Notes under the pieces: generated by a model
What the model saw: the letters and a program-made list of their open reading frames with translations, nothing else
Database searches by the model: none
Told to the model about the DNA's origin: nothing
Position numbers and translations under genes: made by a program
From: Allonocardiopsis opalescens
GTDB taxonomy: Bacteria > Actinomycetota > Actinomycetes > Streptosporangiales > Streptosporangiaceae
Assembly: GCF_003002095.1 (NCBI RefSeq)
Contig: NZ_PVZC01000001.1
Coordinates: 868,001-932,000, forward strand
Direction of reading: 5' to 3'
DNA: 64,000 nt
Part shown: positions 32,719 to 43,147 of the stretch, in pieces
How the letters are laid out: every line of letters starts with the position of its first letter
Position numbering within the stretch: position 1 is the first letter of the stretch

Positions 32719-34791
32719 ATGAAGGAGCCCAAGGACCCCCGGGACATCACTCCCCGGATCGGGTCGCCGCTGTGGATGTACCTGGCCGCGGCCACCACCG
32801 CGGGCTGCGCGCTGCTAGGCGTGTCTCTGGCCGGACTGGGCTGGGCCGGCTTCGAGAACCTGCTGATCAAGCCACTGATCTGGACCATCACCTGCCTGGT
32901 GATCCTCGGCGAGCTGCGGCCGATCGTCACCTCCACCGGGGGCTCGGGCGGCGAGTCCAGCGGCGCCCCGACCTCCACCCCGTTCTCGTTCGCGCTGCTG
33001 CTCTACTACGGCCTGCCCGCCGCCGCCCTCGTTCAGGCCTTCGCCACCCTCACCGCCGGGGTGGCGCGGCGGCACTCCTGGCACCGCACCCTGTTCAACG
33101 TCGCCCAGTACACCCTCAGCCTGGCCGTGGCGGCCTCGGCCATCGCGCTGATGTACCCCGGCGGCCCGCCGAGCCCCTGGGTGCCCACCGGCGGTGAGCT
33201 GCCGATCGTGGCGGCCGCCGCCACCGGCTACTTCGTGCTGAACTCCCTGCTGGTCGGCTCGGCCGTCGCCCTGCACGAGCGCGCCTCGCTGCGGCGGGTG
33301 CTGCGCAAGGAGATCGGCCCGCAGTTCCTGGTCACCGGCGCCCTGCTCAGCCTCGCGCCGCTGGTCGTCGTGGTGATGGACCACTCCCTGCTGCTGGTGC
33401 CGCTCTTCCTGCTGCCGCTGATCGCCGTCTACGCCAGCGCATCGGTCTCCGTCAAGCGCGAGCACCAGGCCAACCACGACGAGCTGACCGGGCTGGCCAA
33501 CCGCAAGTACCTCATCCACCGGGTGCAGGAGGCGCTCGCCGACGCGCAGGCCGGCACCCGGCGCGTCGGCCTGATGCTGCTGGACCTGGACCGGTTCAAG
33601 GAGGTCAACGACACCCTCGGCCACCCCACCGGCGACCGCCTGCTGCAGATCATGGCGCAGCGCCTCACCCACAGCGTCCGCCCCGGCGACCTGGTGGCGC
33701 GGCTGGGCGGCGACGAGTTCGCGGTGCTGCTGCCCTCGGTGCGCGACGGCGCCGCCGCCCGCGAGGTGGCGGCCCGGCTGCGGGTGGCCCTCGCCGAACC
33801 GGTGCGGCTGGACGGCATGTCCTTCGACCTGGAGGCCAGCATCGGGATCGCGCTCTACCCCGACCACGCCCCCGACTTCGAGATGATCATGCAGCGCGCC
33901 GACGTCGCGATGTACGTCGCCAAGGAGTCGCGCACCGGCGTGGAGATGTACGTCGCCGACAAGGACCGCAACTCCGCCGACCGCCTCGCCCTCTTCGGCG
34001 AGCTGCGCCGCGGCGTCGCCGACGGCGAGGTCGAGCTGTACTACCAGCCCAAGGTGGGGCTGCGCGACGGCCAGGTGCTCGGCGTGGAGGCGCTGGCGCG
34101 CTGGCGCCACCCCGAGCGCGGCCTGCTGCTGCCCAGCGACTTCGTGGCGATGGCCGAGCGCTCCTACCTGATGCGCACCTTCACCGAGCACGTCGTCGGC
34201 CAGGCGCTGCGCCAGGCGGCCGCCTGGCACCGCGCCGGGCTGCGGGTGCCCGTCGCGGTGAACGTCTCCGGCCGCGACCTCCTCGACACCGACCTGCTCG
34301 ACACCGTCCGCACCGGCCTGCTGGAGCACCGGCTGCGCCCGCAGACCCTCCAGATCGAGATCTCCGAGACCGCGCTGGCCGAGGACTCCGCCGCGGCCCG
34401 CGAGACCCTCAGCGAGCTGGCCGCGATGGGCGTGGGCATCGTCGTGGACGACCTGGCCGGCGGCTACGTGCTGCTCGAACGGCACCGGCTGCCGCCGCTG
34501 GTGGAGGTAAAGATCGACACCGCGGTGATCCGGCGCGCCGACCGCAGCCACGCCGACCAGCTGATCATCCGCTCCATCGTGGAGATCATCCAGGCCCTGG
34601 GGGTGCGCTCGGTCGCCGAGGGCGTCGAGAACGAGCCCACCGCCGAGATCCTGCGCATCGCCGGCTGCGACGCCGCCCAGGGCTGGCACTTCGCCAAACC
34701 CATGCCCGCCGACCTCGCCACCGAGTGGCTGCGCGGCGCCATCGGCTCCACCCCCGTCCCGGCCATGCGCGACGGCGAGATCCGGCCCTGA
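32719..34791 (+). CDS. Membrane GGDEF-EAL protein (c-di-GMP synthesis/degradation)
   Basis: 690 residues from the ATG at 32719 (GAGG 5 nt upstream); a GTG at 32590 is an alternative. The first 240 residues hold six or seven membrane helices. GGDEF is intact at 330-334 with an RxxD inhibitory site at 321-324 exactly five residues before it. The EAL domain is intact at 457-459 with the metal and catalytic residues (VVDDLAGG, EVKID, AEGVEN); DDLAGG replaces the usual DDFGTG. Both activities are possible. Position between ligA and gatC matches the RmdB-type gene of Streptomyces (from memory), which controls development. Confidence 0.92.
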   Translation: MKEPKDPRDITPRIGSPLWMYLAAATTAGCALLGVSLAGLGWAGFENLLIKPLIWTITCLVILGELRPIVTSTGGSGGESSGAPTSTPFSFALLLYYGLPAAALVQAFATLTAGVARRHSWHRTLFNVAQYTLSLAVAASAIALMYPGGPPSPWVPTGGELPIVAAAATGYFVLNSLLVGSAVALHERASLRRVLRKEIGPQFLVTGALLSLAPLVVVVMDHSLLLVPLFLLPLIAVYASASVSVKREHQANHDELTGLANRKYLIHRVQEALADAQAGTRRVGLMLLDLDRFKEVNDTLGHPTGDRLLQIMAQRLTHSVRPGDLVARLGGDEFAVLLPSVRDGAAAREVAARLRVALAEPVRLDGMSFDLEASIGIALYPDHAPDFEMIMQRADVAMYVAKESRTGVEMYVADKDRNSADRLALFGELRRGVADGEVELYYQPKVGLRDGQVLGVEALARWRHPERGLLLPSDFVAMAERSYLMRTFTEHVVGQALRQAAAWHRAGLRVPVAVNVSGRDLLDTDLLDTVRTGLLEHRLRPQTLQIEISETALAEDSAAARETLSELAAMGVGIVVDDLAGGYVLLERHRLPPLVEVKIDTAVIRRADRSHADQLIIRSIVEIIQALGVRSVAEGVENEPTAEILRIAGCDAAQGWHFAKPMPADLATEWLRGAIGSTPVPAMRDGEIRP

Positions 34792-34796
34792 GCCGC

Positions 34797-34818
34797 CCGG
34801 CCGGCGGCCGCCGGCCGG
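34797..34818 (+). terminator. Palindromic terminator-like hairpin
   Basis: CCGGCCGGCGG followed directly by CCGCCGGCCGG forms a 22-bp perfect palindrome 5 bp after the GGDEF-EAL stop codon. Likely a terminator between that gene and gatC. Confidence 0.6.
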
Positions 34819-34913
34819 CCGAGGCGGGGAGAGGGGCGCGGCCGAGGTCCTAGGATGGCGACTAGGCCCTGTGGTCCACCCGGTCCGCCCGTACGCCCAG
34901 AAACGGTTCCCCT

Positions 34914-35210
34914 ATGTCCGCCATCACCCGCGACGAGGTCGCCCACCTCGCCCGGCTGTCCCGGCTGGCGCTCGGCCCCGAGGAGCTCGACGCCCTCGCC
35001 GGCCAGCTCGACGAGATCATCTCGGCCGTCGCCCAGGTGCAGGACGCCGCCTCGGCCGACGTCCCGCCGACCTCCCACGCCCTGCCGCTGACCAACGTGT
35101 TCCGGCCCGACGAGGTGCGGCCGCCGCTGGGCGTGGCCGAAGCACTGGACCAGGCACCCGCCGCCGAGGACGACCGCTTCCGCGTCCCGCGCATCCTGGA
35201 CGAGGAGTAG
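34914..35210 (+). CDS. gatC: Asp/Glu-tRNA amidotransferase subunit C
   Basis: 98 residues, the usual length. [22 protein letters not shown] and the C-terminal [16 protein letters not shown] are typical. GatC is the structural clamp between GatA and GatB in the amidotransferase that turns Glu-tRNA(Gln) and Asp-tRNA(Asn) into Gln- and Asn-tRNA. It overlaps nothing and is followed after 4 bp by gatA. A TAGGAT at 34851 is a possible -10 element; no ribosome site is clear. Confidence 0.93.
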   Translation: MSAITRDEVAHLARLSRLALGPEELDALAGQLDEIISAVAQVQDAASADVPPTSHALPLTNVFRPDEVRPPLGVAEALDQAPAAEDDRFRVPRILDEE

Positions 35211-35214
35211 TCCT

Positions 35215-36717
<1,503 letters not shown>

Positions 36718-36753
36718 CGTGAGGGCTCCGACCCCGGCTCAGAAAGCGGCGGC

Positions 36754-37827
36754 ATGATCACCCGCATCGAGATCGACGGCTTCAAGTCCTTTCTGGACTT
36801 CACCCTCGACGTGCCGCCGTTTCTGGCCCTGGTCGGCTCCAACGCGGGCGGGAAGTCGAACCTGTTCGACGCGCTGGGGTGTCTCGCGGACCTCCAGACG
36901 GTTGAGCTTGACGCCGTCCTGGCCGCACGCCGCGGCCGTCCGCGCGAGTTGTTCCACTGGGACAGCGAGCGGCGGCCGGTGGAAGAGTTCACCATCAAGG
37001 CCGATGTCCTTGTCGATTCCCGAGTGGACGGCGTATGGCAGCGGTCACCCGCCTTCGTTCAGGGAATAATCGGTCTGAACGTCACGAACCAGGCCGACAG
37101 CATCTCACTCATCGGCATGGAGCCGGAATCCGGTTGGTCGCCGTCCTCCACATGGCGGTGGTGCACGCCGGAACCGATGGAGATGCGGAAAGCCGCCCCG
37201 GCCGCAGACCGATACGCACTGCGCGAGAACGGGTCCAACCTGGCGGCGGTGCTAGGCCGGATGCGCGACTCCCAAGCGTTCAAGGACTTGGTCGTCGATC
37301 TCGTCGCGCTCGTCCCCGGGGTCACCGGCGTCGAGCCGGTTCTTGACGAGCGCGACCAGGAATGGTCGTTCGACGTGGTGTTCAGCGGCCAGGGAGCTAT
37401 CCCGGCGACCCTCGTCTCCGACGGCACCCTGCGCATCATCGCCCTGCTCGCCGCCCTGTACGATCCCGACCACCCCGGCGTGCTGCTGATCGAGGAGATC
37501 GAGAACGGCCTGCACCCCGGGCGGATCGCCGAACTGCTGCGGCGGATCGCGCGTCGCGTCACCGACCTGTCCGACCCGGCGTCGGCGGAAGAGCCGCTGC
37601 GCCAGGTCGTCCTCACCAGCCACTCGCCCGTGGTGGTCGGCGAACTGGTACGCGAGCGCCCCGGCTCCGTCGTCTTCCTGGACACCGTGACACGCGTCCA
37701 GCCGGGCGGTCCGACCTCCCGGATCACCCGCGCCCGCCCGGTGCGGGACGCGGGCGAGCCCGGCACCTATGTCTCGCCGCGCGAGGTGAGCCGCTACCTG
37801 GGCACCGTCCGGCAGGACGCCCAGTGA
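36754..37827 (+). CDS. ABC-type AAA ATPase (AAA_21/SMC-like), putative defence component
   Basis: 357 residues. N-terminal ITRIEIDGFKSF and the Walker A GSNAGGKSN (28-36) are those of RecF/SMC-like single-domain ATPases. The signature-like LVSDGTLR is at 220-227, Walker B LLIEEIE at 244-250 and the H-loop TSHS at 288-291; the coiled-coil of SMC proteins is absent and replaced by about 170 residues. It begins 36 bp after gatA and its stop overlaps the start of the next gene. Base composition in 36900-37350 is less GC-rich than the neighbours, suggesting transfer. Known relatives are ATPase halves of two-gene phage-defence pairs; function here is inferred. Confidence 0.85.
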   Translation: MITRIEIDGFKSFLDFTLDVPPFLALVGSNAGGKSNLFDALGCLADLQTVELDAVLAARRGRPRELFHWDSERRPVEEFTIKADVLVDSRVDGVWQRSPAFVQGIIGLNVTNQADSISLIGMEPESGWSPSSTWRWCTPEPMEMRKAAPAADRYALRENGSNLAAVLGRMRDSQAFKDLVVDLVALVPGVTGVEPVLDERDQEWSFDVVFSGQGAIPATLVSDGTLRIIALLAALYDPDHPGVLLIEEIENGLHPGRIAELLRRIARRVTDLSDPASAEEPLRQVVLTSHSPVVVGELVRERPGSVVFLDTVTRVQPGGPTSRITRARPVRDAGEPGTYVSPREVSRYLGTVRQDAQ

Positions 37828-38390
37828 CCCGCTTGCTGATCCCGGGTCTGCTGGCGGAAGGCGCCTCCGACGAACTCTTCCTCGGCCGCGTCATCGTGCG
37901 GCAACTCCGGCGCTCCACCCAGGCATCGGCCCGCTGCGAGGTCGACGTGGGCGATGTGGCGCTGTCCGATCTGCACACCGTCGCGGACGGCGAGCGGGTG
38001 GCACAGGCCGCCGCGGAACTGGCGGCCGAGTGCCACGTGCTCTTCGTCCACCACGACCACCGCGAACGCGGCAAGGCCGACCGGCTGCTCGAACGCCTCA
38101 CGGAACTGGGCGTCGGCTGCCCCGCCGTGCCGCTGATCCCGAAGCGCGAGACCGAGGCGTGGCTGCTCGCCGATCCGGCGGCGTGGACCGGAATCGGGGG
38201 AGCGAACCGGCAGCTGCTTCCGGCGCGGTCCGCGGACGCCGAGCGGGTGCACGACCCCAAGGCACTGCTGGAGCGGATCGTGCCCCGGCGTCGGGCCGTC
38301 GATGAGTGCCTGGAACTACTGGGCGAGACGACGGACCTGGAGGTCCTGGACCGGCTGCCCGCCTACCGGGCGTGGGTCGAGCGGACCTAG
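37824..38390 (+). CDS. TOPRIM/DUF4276-like protein, partner of the ATPase
   Basis: 188 residues from the GTG at 37824; start and upstream stop overlap as GTGA, so translation is coupled. LLAEGASDELFL (Glu12, Asp16) matches the acidic first motif of TOPRIM folds, VLFVHHDHRERG (Asp78) the second acidic region, and IPKRETEAWLLADP (Glu109, Glu111, Asp117) is characteristic of DUF4276-type proteins. A metal-dependent nuclease activity would fit; it is not demonstrated. Acting with the ATPase as an effector/sensor pair is the simplest reading. Confidence 0.8.
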   Translation: MTRLLIPGLLAEGASDELFLGRVIVRQLRRSTQASARCEVDVGDVALSDLHTVADGERVAQAAAELAAECHVLFVHHDHRERGKADRLLERLTELGVGCPAVPLIPKRETEAWLLADPAAWTGIGGANRQLLPARSADAERVHDPKALLERIVPRRRAVDECLELLGETTDLEVLDRLPAYRAWVERT

Positions 38391-38446
38391 GCCGCCCTCG
38401 CTGATCTGCGCTACCTGTAGCGGAGTCGCGTCCCGCACACGAAGAA

Positions 38447-38482
38447 CCGGCCCCGGCGATCCTCTCGGATCGCCGGGGCCGG
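38447..38482. terminator. Strong bidirectional terminator
   Basis: A perfect 16-bp inverted repeat, CCGGCCCCGGCGATCC and complement with a TCTC loop, between the convergent TOPRIM-like gene (stop 38390) and thioester-protein gene (stop 38509). Confidence 0.88.
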
Positions 38483-38508
38483 CCGGTGTGTCAGGCCCTA
38501 AGGACCGG

Positions 38509-39738
38509 TCAGCTGTCGGCGTCGAGGCCGGCGGCCGCGGCGCGGCGCTTGCGGGCGATCATCATCGCGGCACCGCCGCCACCGATCAGCAGGGCCGCCA
38601 CGGCGGCCAGGATGCCGATCTGCGAGCCGGTGACGGGGAGGTCGTCGTCATCGGACGGCGGGGCGGGGGTGTCGCTGGGGGTCGGGCTCGGGGTCTCGCT
38701 CGGGGTGTCGCTGGGCGAGGGGCTCGGGCTCGGGGTGTCGCTCGGGCTCGGGCTGGGGCTGGGAGCCGGGGCGTCGTCCCAAGTGACGGAGACCGACGCC
38801 TGGGCGGTGATGTTGGTGGTCTGGGCCAGGATCAGGGTCTGGGTCCAGGTGTCCTCGTTGTTCGGGTCGTAGTTCGCGCTGCGGAAGATACGGCCCAGGT
38901 TCGCGGTGGCGCTCACCTCGCCGCTGACGGTGGCGGCGCCGGCCTCGGTGCCCTCGGGGACACGCACGGCGAAGGTGCCGCCGTTGGCGACGGCGGAGGC
39001 GGCCGCGCCGTCCACGATCACCTCGACGCCCTCGGCGCCCTCGACGGTCAGCGGGACCTCGTCGGCGGTGGTGGCGACGGTGAACTCACCGATGTCGGAG
39101 CCGGCGGTGCCCTCGGCGGTGGCCGGGGTGATGCTCAGCGAGGCGGTGGGCTCGCCGCCGCTGGGCAGGCCCGTGTTGGCCTCGCCGGTGAGGTACTCGT
39201 ACAGGGCGATCACGCCGGCGTCATTGCCCTCGGCCAGGTCGCGGCCGTCGGCGAAGTGCCAGATCGCGGCCTGGGTGGCGCCGATGACCTGCTCGAGGGT
39301 CAGGCTGTCGGTGCCCGCCGCCTCGGCGATGGCGCCCAGGTCGTCGACGGTCGGGTAGGAGTTCTGCAGGATCCAGTGGACGCGGTCGGCGTTGGCCTCG
39401 AAGTCCGGGTTCTGCGGGTGGTCGCCCCAGCTGCCCTCGACGTAGGGCACCTCGGTGTTGGTGTTCTGGTTGATGTCGATGCAGTACGCCTCGACCACCG
39501 TGCCGTCGGACAGCTCCAGCTGGAACAGGTGGGTGGCGTAGTCGGCCTCGCCGCCGAAGTTGACGTCGGTGCCGGGGGTGGTGCTCTCCAGCAGGTCGCC
39601 GGTGACACCGGCGGGCGGGGGCTCTTCGTCGGCCATGGCAGGGGCGGCCAGCCCGGCGCCCAGGAACAGAGCCGTGGCCGTGGCGGCAAGCGTGGTCGCC
39701 ACGCGCCGCAGGCCACCTCGGGGGGAAACAGAACGCAT
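38509..39738 (-). CDS. Sortase-anchored surface protein with thioester domain
   Basis: 409 residues. Signal peptide 1-36 (cleavage near APAMA-DEE). A thioester domain has Cys86 (VEAYCIDINQ) and Gln156 (IGATQAAIWHF), the pair expected to form an internal Cys-Gln thioester able to attach covalently to host or substrate amines. It is followed by a beta-rich stalk, a Pro/Ser/Thr/Asp linker, the sorting signal LPVTG (367-371), a membrane helix and a basic tail. ATG at 39738, with TGAGGA upstream. Role as adhesin or cell-surface tether is inferred from the family. Confidence 0.9.
   Translation of the reverse strand: MRSVSPRGGLRRVATTLAATATALFLGAGLAAPAMADEEPPPAGVTGDLLESTTPGTDVNFGGEADYATHLFQLELSDGTVVEAYCIDINQNTNTEVPYVEGSWGDHPQNPDFEANADRVHWILQNSYPTVDDLGAIAEAAGTDSLTLEQVIGATQAAIWHFADGRDLAEGNDAGVIALYEYLTGEANTGLPSGGEPTASLSITPATAEGTAGSDIGEFTVATTADEVPLTVEGAEGVEVIVDGAAASAVANGGTFAVRVPEGTEAGAATVSGEVSATANLGRIFRSANYDPNNEDTWTQTLILAQTTNITAQASVSVTWDDAPAPSPSPSPSDTPSPSPSPSDTPSETPSPTPSDTPAPPSDDDDLPVTGSQIGILAAVAALLIGGGGAAMMIARKRRAAAAGLDADS
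38640..38780 (-). repeat. Pro/Ser/Thr/Asp tandem repeat tract
   Basis: The DNA repeats a 6-bp GGGCTC/GGTGTC-type motif that encodes SPSPSPSD-TPS units, a cell-wall-spanning linker next to the LPVTG signal. Repeat number is likely to vary between strains. Confidence 0.75.
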
Positions 39739-40151
39739 TGAGTCAGTCCTCAGGAGGGGGTGGACAGTGGACCGGCGCCCGGCCCGGGAACGGGTCGTCA
39801 GCCAGGCGCAGTAGCCTTCCGCGAGATCGAGGTGAATCGTTCATCGCCTGCCGCTGTTCGGGCCTGTCGCGGAGTAGCGCGCGTCCTCCGGGGAGTGACG
39901 CGGCGCCCTGCGAACATTACTGCTTCGGCTCTGGCGGGAAGAGCGAAGCTCAGGAGAAAAACCGACACCAGTGGTAACAAGTTGGAATACTTCGCGAACC
40001 GTCACTGATCCGTTCCGCACCGTCACGCCGGGTCCGCGCATGGTCACGCCCCCACCGCGTCCTCGATACCCTGGGGGAGCGGCGGCGCGACCGGTGACCC
40101 CCGGTCGGCGCGGCCACCCCCACCAGGCTGGAGAAGGGCTGGATTGTCGGC
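39739..40151. promoter_or_regulatory. Divergent control region, thioester protein / gatB
   Basis: 413 bp with no supported gene. It has an AT-richer core (39920-40000) and two identical 8-bp direct repeats, ACCGTCAC, at 39998-40005 and 40019-40026, whose starts are 21 bp apart, so they face the same side of the helix. The sequence ATACCCTGGG at 40066-40075 resembles a -10 element for gatB. A 6-bp hairpin GACCGG-CCGGTC lies near 40090. The regulator is unknown. Confidence 0.45.
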
Positions 40152-41660
40152 ATGGCTGACACGGTGTCGCTGATGAAGTACGACGAGGCGCTGACCCGGT
40201 TCGAGCCGGTCCTCGGCCTGGAGACCCACGTCGAGCTGGGCACGGCGGCGAAGATGTTCTGCGGCTGCCCCACCGGCTTCGGCGCCGCCCCCAACACCCA
40301 GGTGTGCCCGGTCTGCCTGGCGCTGCCCGGCGCGCTGCCGGTGGCCAACGCCTCCGCGATCGAGCGCACCATCCGGATCGGCCTGGCGCTGAACTGCTCC
40401 ATCGCCGAGTGGTGCCGCTTCGCCCGGAAGAACTACTTCTATCCGGACATGCCGAAGAACTACCAGATCTCCCAGTACGACGAGCCGCTGTGCACCGACG
40501 GCCACCTCGACGTCGAGGTGGAGGGCCGCAGCTTCCGCGTCGGCATCGAGCGGGTGCACCTGGAGGAGGACACCGGCAAGTCGCTGCACGTCGGCGGCGC
40601 CACCGGCCGCATCCACGGCGCCGACCACTCCCTGGTCGACTACAACCGCGCCGGCATCCCGCTGGTCGAGATCGTCACCCGGCCTATCGAGGGCACCGGC
40701 GAGCTGGCCCCGCTGGTGGCGCGCGCCTACGTCACCGAGCTGCGCGACCTGCTGCGCGCCCTCGACGTCTCCGACGTGCGCATGGAGCAGGGCTCGCTGC
40801 GCTGCGACGTGAACGTCTCGCTGATGGAGCGCGGCGCCTCGCAGTGGGGCACCAGGACCGAGACCAAGAACGTCAACTCGCTGCGCTCGGTGGAGCGCGC
40901 GGTGCGGCACGAGATCGAGCGGCAGGCCGCCGTGCTCGCCGACGGCGGGCGCGTCGTCCAGGAGACCCGGCACTTCCAGGAGAACACCGGCACCACCGCC
41001 CAGGGCCGCAGCAAGGAGGAGGCGCAGGACTACCGCTACTTCCCCGAGCCCGACCTGGTGCCGATCGCGCCCGCGCGCGACTGGGTCGAGGAGCTGCGCG
41101 CCGGCCTGCCCGAGCTGCCCGCCGCGCGCCGCGCCCGCGTGCAGCGCGAGTGGGGGCTGTCCGAGCTCGAACTGCGCGACCTGGTGAACGCCGAGGCGCT
41201 CGACCTGGTCGAGGAGACGGTCGCGGCCGGCGCCACCTCGGGCGACGCCCGCAAGTGGTGGCTGAACGAGCTGTCGCGGCGCGCCACCGCGGCCGAGGTC
41301 GCCCTGGCCGAGCTGCCGATCACCCCGGCCCAGGTGGCGCGGGTCGCCGCCCTGGTCGCCGAGGGCTCCCTCAACGACAAGCTGGCCCGGCAGGTCATCG
41401 AGGGCGTGCTGGCCGGCGAGGGCGAGCCCGACGCCGTGGTCGAGAGCCGGGGCCTGCGCGTGGTGAGCGACGACTCCGCGCTGGGCGCCGCCGTCGACGA
41501 CGCCATCGCCGCCAACCCCCAGATCGCCGAGAAGGTCCGCTCCGGCAAGGTCGCCGCCGCCGGCGCGCTGGTCGGCGCGGTCATGAAGGCGACCCGCGGA
41601 CAGGCCGACGCCGGCCGCGCCCGCGCCCTCATCCTGGAGCGCCTGGGCGTCCAGGGCTGA
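40152..41660 (+). CDS. gatB: Asp/Glu-tRNA amidotransferase subunit B
   Basis: 502 residues. It binds the tRNA acceptor end and phosphorylates Glu- or Asp-tRNA. Signatures: [63 protein letters not shown] and the C-terminal YqeY-like helical domain with [15 protein letters not shown] and [12 protein letters not shown]. The ATG at 40152 is used; GGAGAAGG is about 14 nt upstream, rather far. Separated from gatCA by about 3.4 kb holding accessory genes. Confidence 0.96.
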   Translation: MADTVSLMKYDEALTRFEPVLGLETHVELGTAAKMFCGCPTGFGAAPNTQVCPVCLALPGALPVANASAIERTIRIGLALNCSIAEWCRFARKNYFYPDMPKNYQISQYDEPLCTDGHLDVEVEGRSFRVGIERVHLEEDTGKSLHVGGATGRIHGADHSLVDYNRAGIPLVEIVTRPIEGTGELAPLVARAYVTELRDLLRALDVSDVRMEQGSLRCDVNVSLMERGASQWGTRTETKNVNSLRSVERAVRHEIERQAAVLADGGRVVQETRHFQENTGTTAQGRSKEEAQDYRYFPEPDLVPIAPARDWVEELRAGLPELPAARRARVQREWGLSELELRDLVNAEALDLVEETVAAGATSGDARKWWLNELSRRATAAEVALAELPITPAQVARVAALVAEGSLNDKLARQVIEGVLAGEGEPDAVVESRGLRVVSDDSALGAAVDDAIAANPQIAEKVRSGKVAAAGALVGAVMKATRGQADAGRARALILERLGVQG

Positions 41661-41690
41661 TCGGGCCGCGGTGCGGGCGCCGGCCCGCCC

Positions 41691-42806
41691 CTACTCCGTC
41701 AGCGGGATCTCCAGCACCCGGTCGTCGTCGCCGGCGGGCTCGCCGCGGCCGTCGCGGTTGCTGGTGGTGACCCACAGCGCCGCGCCGCCGTCCACGGCGG
41801 CGACGGCGCGCAGCCGGCCGTACTCGCCGGTGAGCAGCGCCTCCGGCGCGCCCGCCTCGCCGCCGGAGACCGGCACCCGCCACAGCCGCTCGCCGCGCAG
41901 CGCCGCCACCCACAGCGAGCCGCCCGCGTACGCGGCGCCGCTCGGCGACGCCTCGTCGGTGGTCCAGGTCAGCAGCGGGTCCACGAAGTCACCGCCGCCG
42001 CCCGCGCCCTCCACCTCCGGCCAGCCGTAGTTGCCGCCCGGCTCGATCAGGTTCACCTCGTCGTAGGCGTCCTGCCCGAACTCGATGCCGTACAGGCGGC
42101 CCTCGGGGTCGAAGGCCAGGCCCTGCACATTGCGGTGGCCGTAGCTGTACACGAGGGTGTCGAACGGATTGCCGGGCGCCGGCTCGCCCTCGGGCGTCAT
42201 CCGCAGGATCTTGCCGCCGAGCGAGCCGGTGTCCTGCGCGAGCGCGCGGTCCCCGGCGTCGCCGGTGCCGGCGTACAACAGGCCGTCGGGGCCGAAGGCG
42301 AGCCGCCCGCCGTTGTGGTTGGCGCCGCGGGGGATGCCGGTGACCAGCTCCTCCTGCTCGCCGAGGGTGCCGTCCGAGTAGGGCATCCGGACGATCCTGT
42401 TGTCCTCGGCGGCGGTGTGGTAGGCGTACACGTGGTCGCCGTCGGCGAAGTCGGCCGGGACGGCCAGGCCGAGCAGCCCGCCCTCGCCCTCCGGCCGCAC
42501 CCCCTCGACCGTGCCCGCCTCGCTGACCGAGCCCGACGGCTCCACCAGCAGCACCCGGGCCGAGCCGCGCTCGGACACCAGCGCCGAGCCGTCGGGCAGC
42601 GGCGCCACCGACCACGGCACGTCCAGCCCGGTGGCCACGTCACGGGGCTCACCCGGCACGGCGACCGCCTCGGCGGCCGAGCCGGACGCCGAGGGCGGCG
42701 CCGCGCTCGGCACCCGCGGTTCGCCGGGCGGCTGGGCGCCCCCGCAGCCGGCCAGCGGCAGTGCGGCGCACAGCAGCAGGGCCGTCGCCGTCCGGTACCT
42801 CGCCAC
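41691..42806 (-). CDS. Lipoprotein PQQ-dependent-type sugar (glucose/sorbosone) dehydrogenase
   Basis: 371 residues from the GTG at 42806, which has GGAGG at ideal spacing; upstream in-frame codons lie in Arg-rich non-coding sequence. Lipobox LPLAGC with Cys21, so the protein is anchored outside the membrane. The beta-propeller shows GLDVPWSVAPLPDGSALVSER, NHNGGRLAFGPDGLLYAGTGDAG and GHRNVQGLAFDPEGRLYGIEFGQD, hallmarks of the soluble aldose/sorbosone dehydrogenase family that uses PQQ and calcium. Substrate unknown. Confidence 0.9.
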   Translation of the reverse strand: MARYRTATALLLCAALPLAGCGGAQPPGEPRVPSAAPPSASGSAAEAVAVPGEPRDVATGLDVPWSVAPLPDGSALVSERGSARVLLVEPSGSVSEAGTVEGVRPEGEGGLLGLAVPADFADGDHVYAYHTAAEDNRIVRMPYSDGTLGEQEELVTGIPRGANHNGGRLAFGPDGLLYAGTGDAGDRALAQDTGSLGGKILRMTPEGEPAPGNPFDTLVYSYGHRNVQGLAFDPEGRLYGIEFGQDAYDEVNLIEPGGNYGWPEVEGAGGGGDFVDPLLTWTTDEASPSGAAYAGGSLWVAALRGERLWRVPVSGGEAGAPEALLTGEYGRLRAVAAVDGGAALWVTTSNRDGRGEPAGDDDRVLEIPLTE

Positions 42807-43147
42807 CGCCGCCTCCACCCGCCGGGACGCGCCCGGCCGTCGCACCTGCCATCGCGGACCGCGGCCCCGGCGCACCGGGACCGCACCGCCCTGCCGCGTC
42901 AACGCGCGGCCGGGCACCAAGGTGCCTTCCCGCCCTCGCGGCCGCCACGCCACTTGTATGATTCAAACGAATTGGCATACCCCAACAAGTCCACACGTAT
43001 GCGGATAAACCGCCAGCGGTCGCCCCCATTTCGACGCCTGCTCTCAAGCGCAGCTCAATCACGCCGTGACCTAGCGGACCTACAGTGGGTAACGCCCGAG
43101 TACGTGCCGAGAGAGGGCGAGGTGGCCGCCTGCGGTGCGGCGTGCGG
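42807..43147. promoter_or_regulatory. Divergent control region, sugar dehydrogenase / second GGDEF-EAL gene
   Basis: 341 bp. An island of low GC at 42950-43010 contains TTGTATGATTCAAACGAATT and a split inverted repeat ACTTGT/ACAAGT. It is the likely location of promoters for both directions, but no single start site can be assigned. A GTG at 43085 in frame with the plus-strand gene is an alternative start. Confidence 0.45.

Noticed and set aside
38640-38780. Short regular repeats that look like a CRISPR or VNTR array
   Set aside because: They encode the Pro/Ser/Thr/Asp linker of the sortase-anchored protein in frame; there are no spacers.
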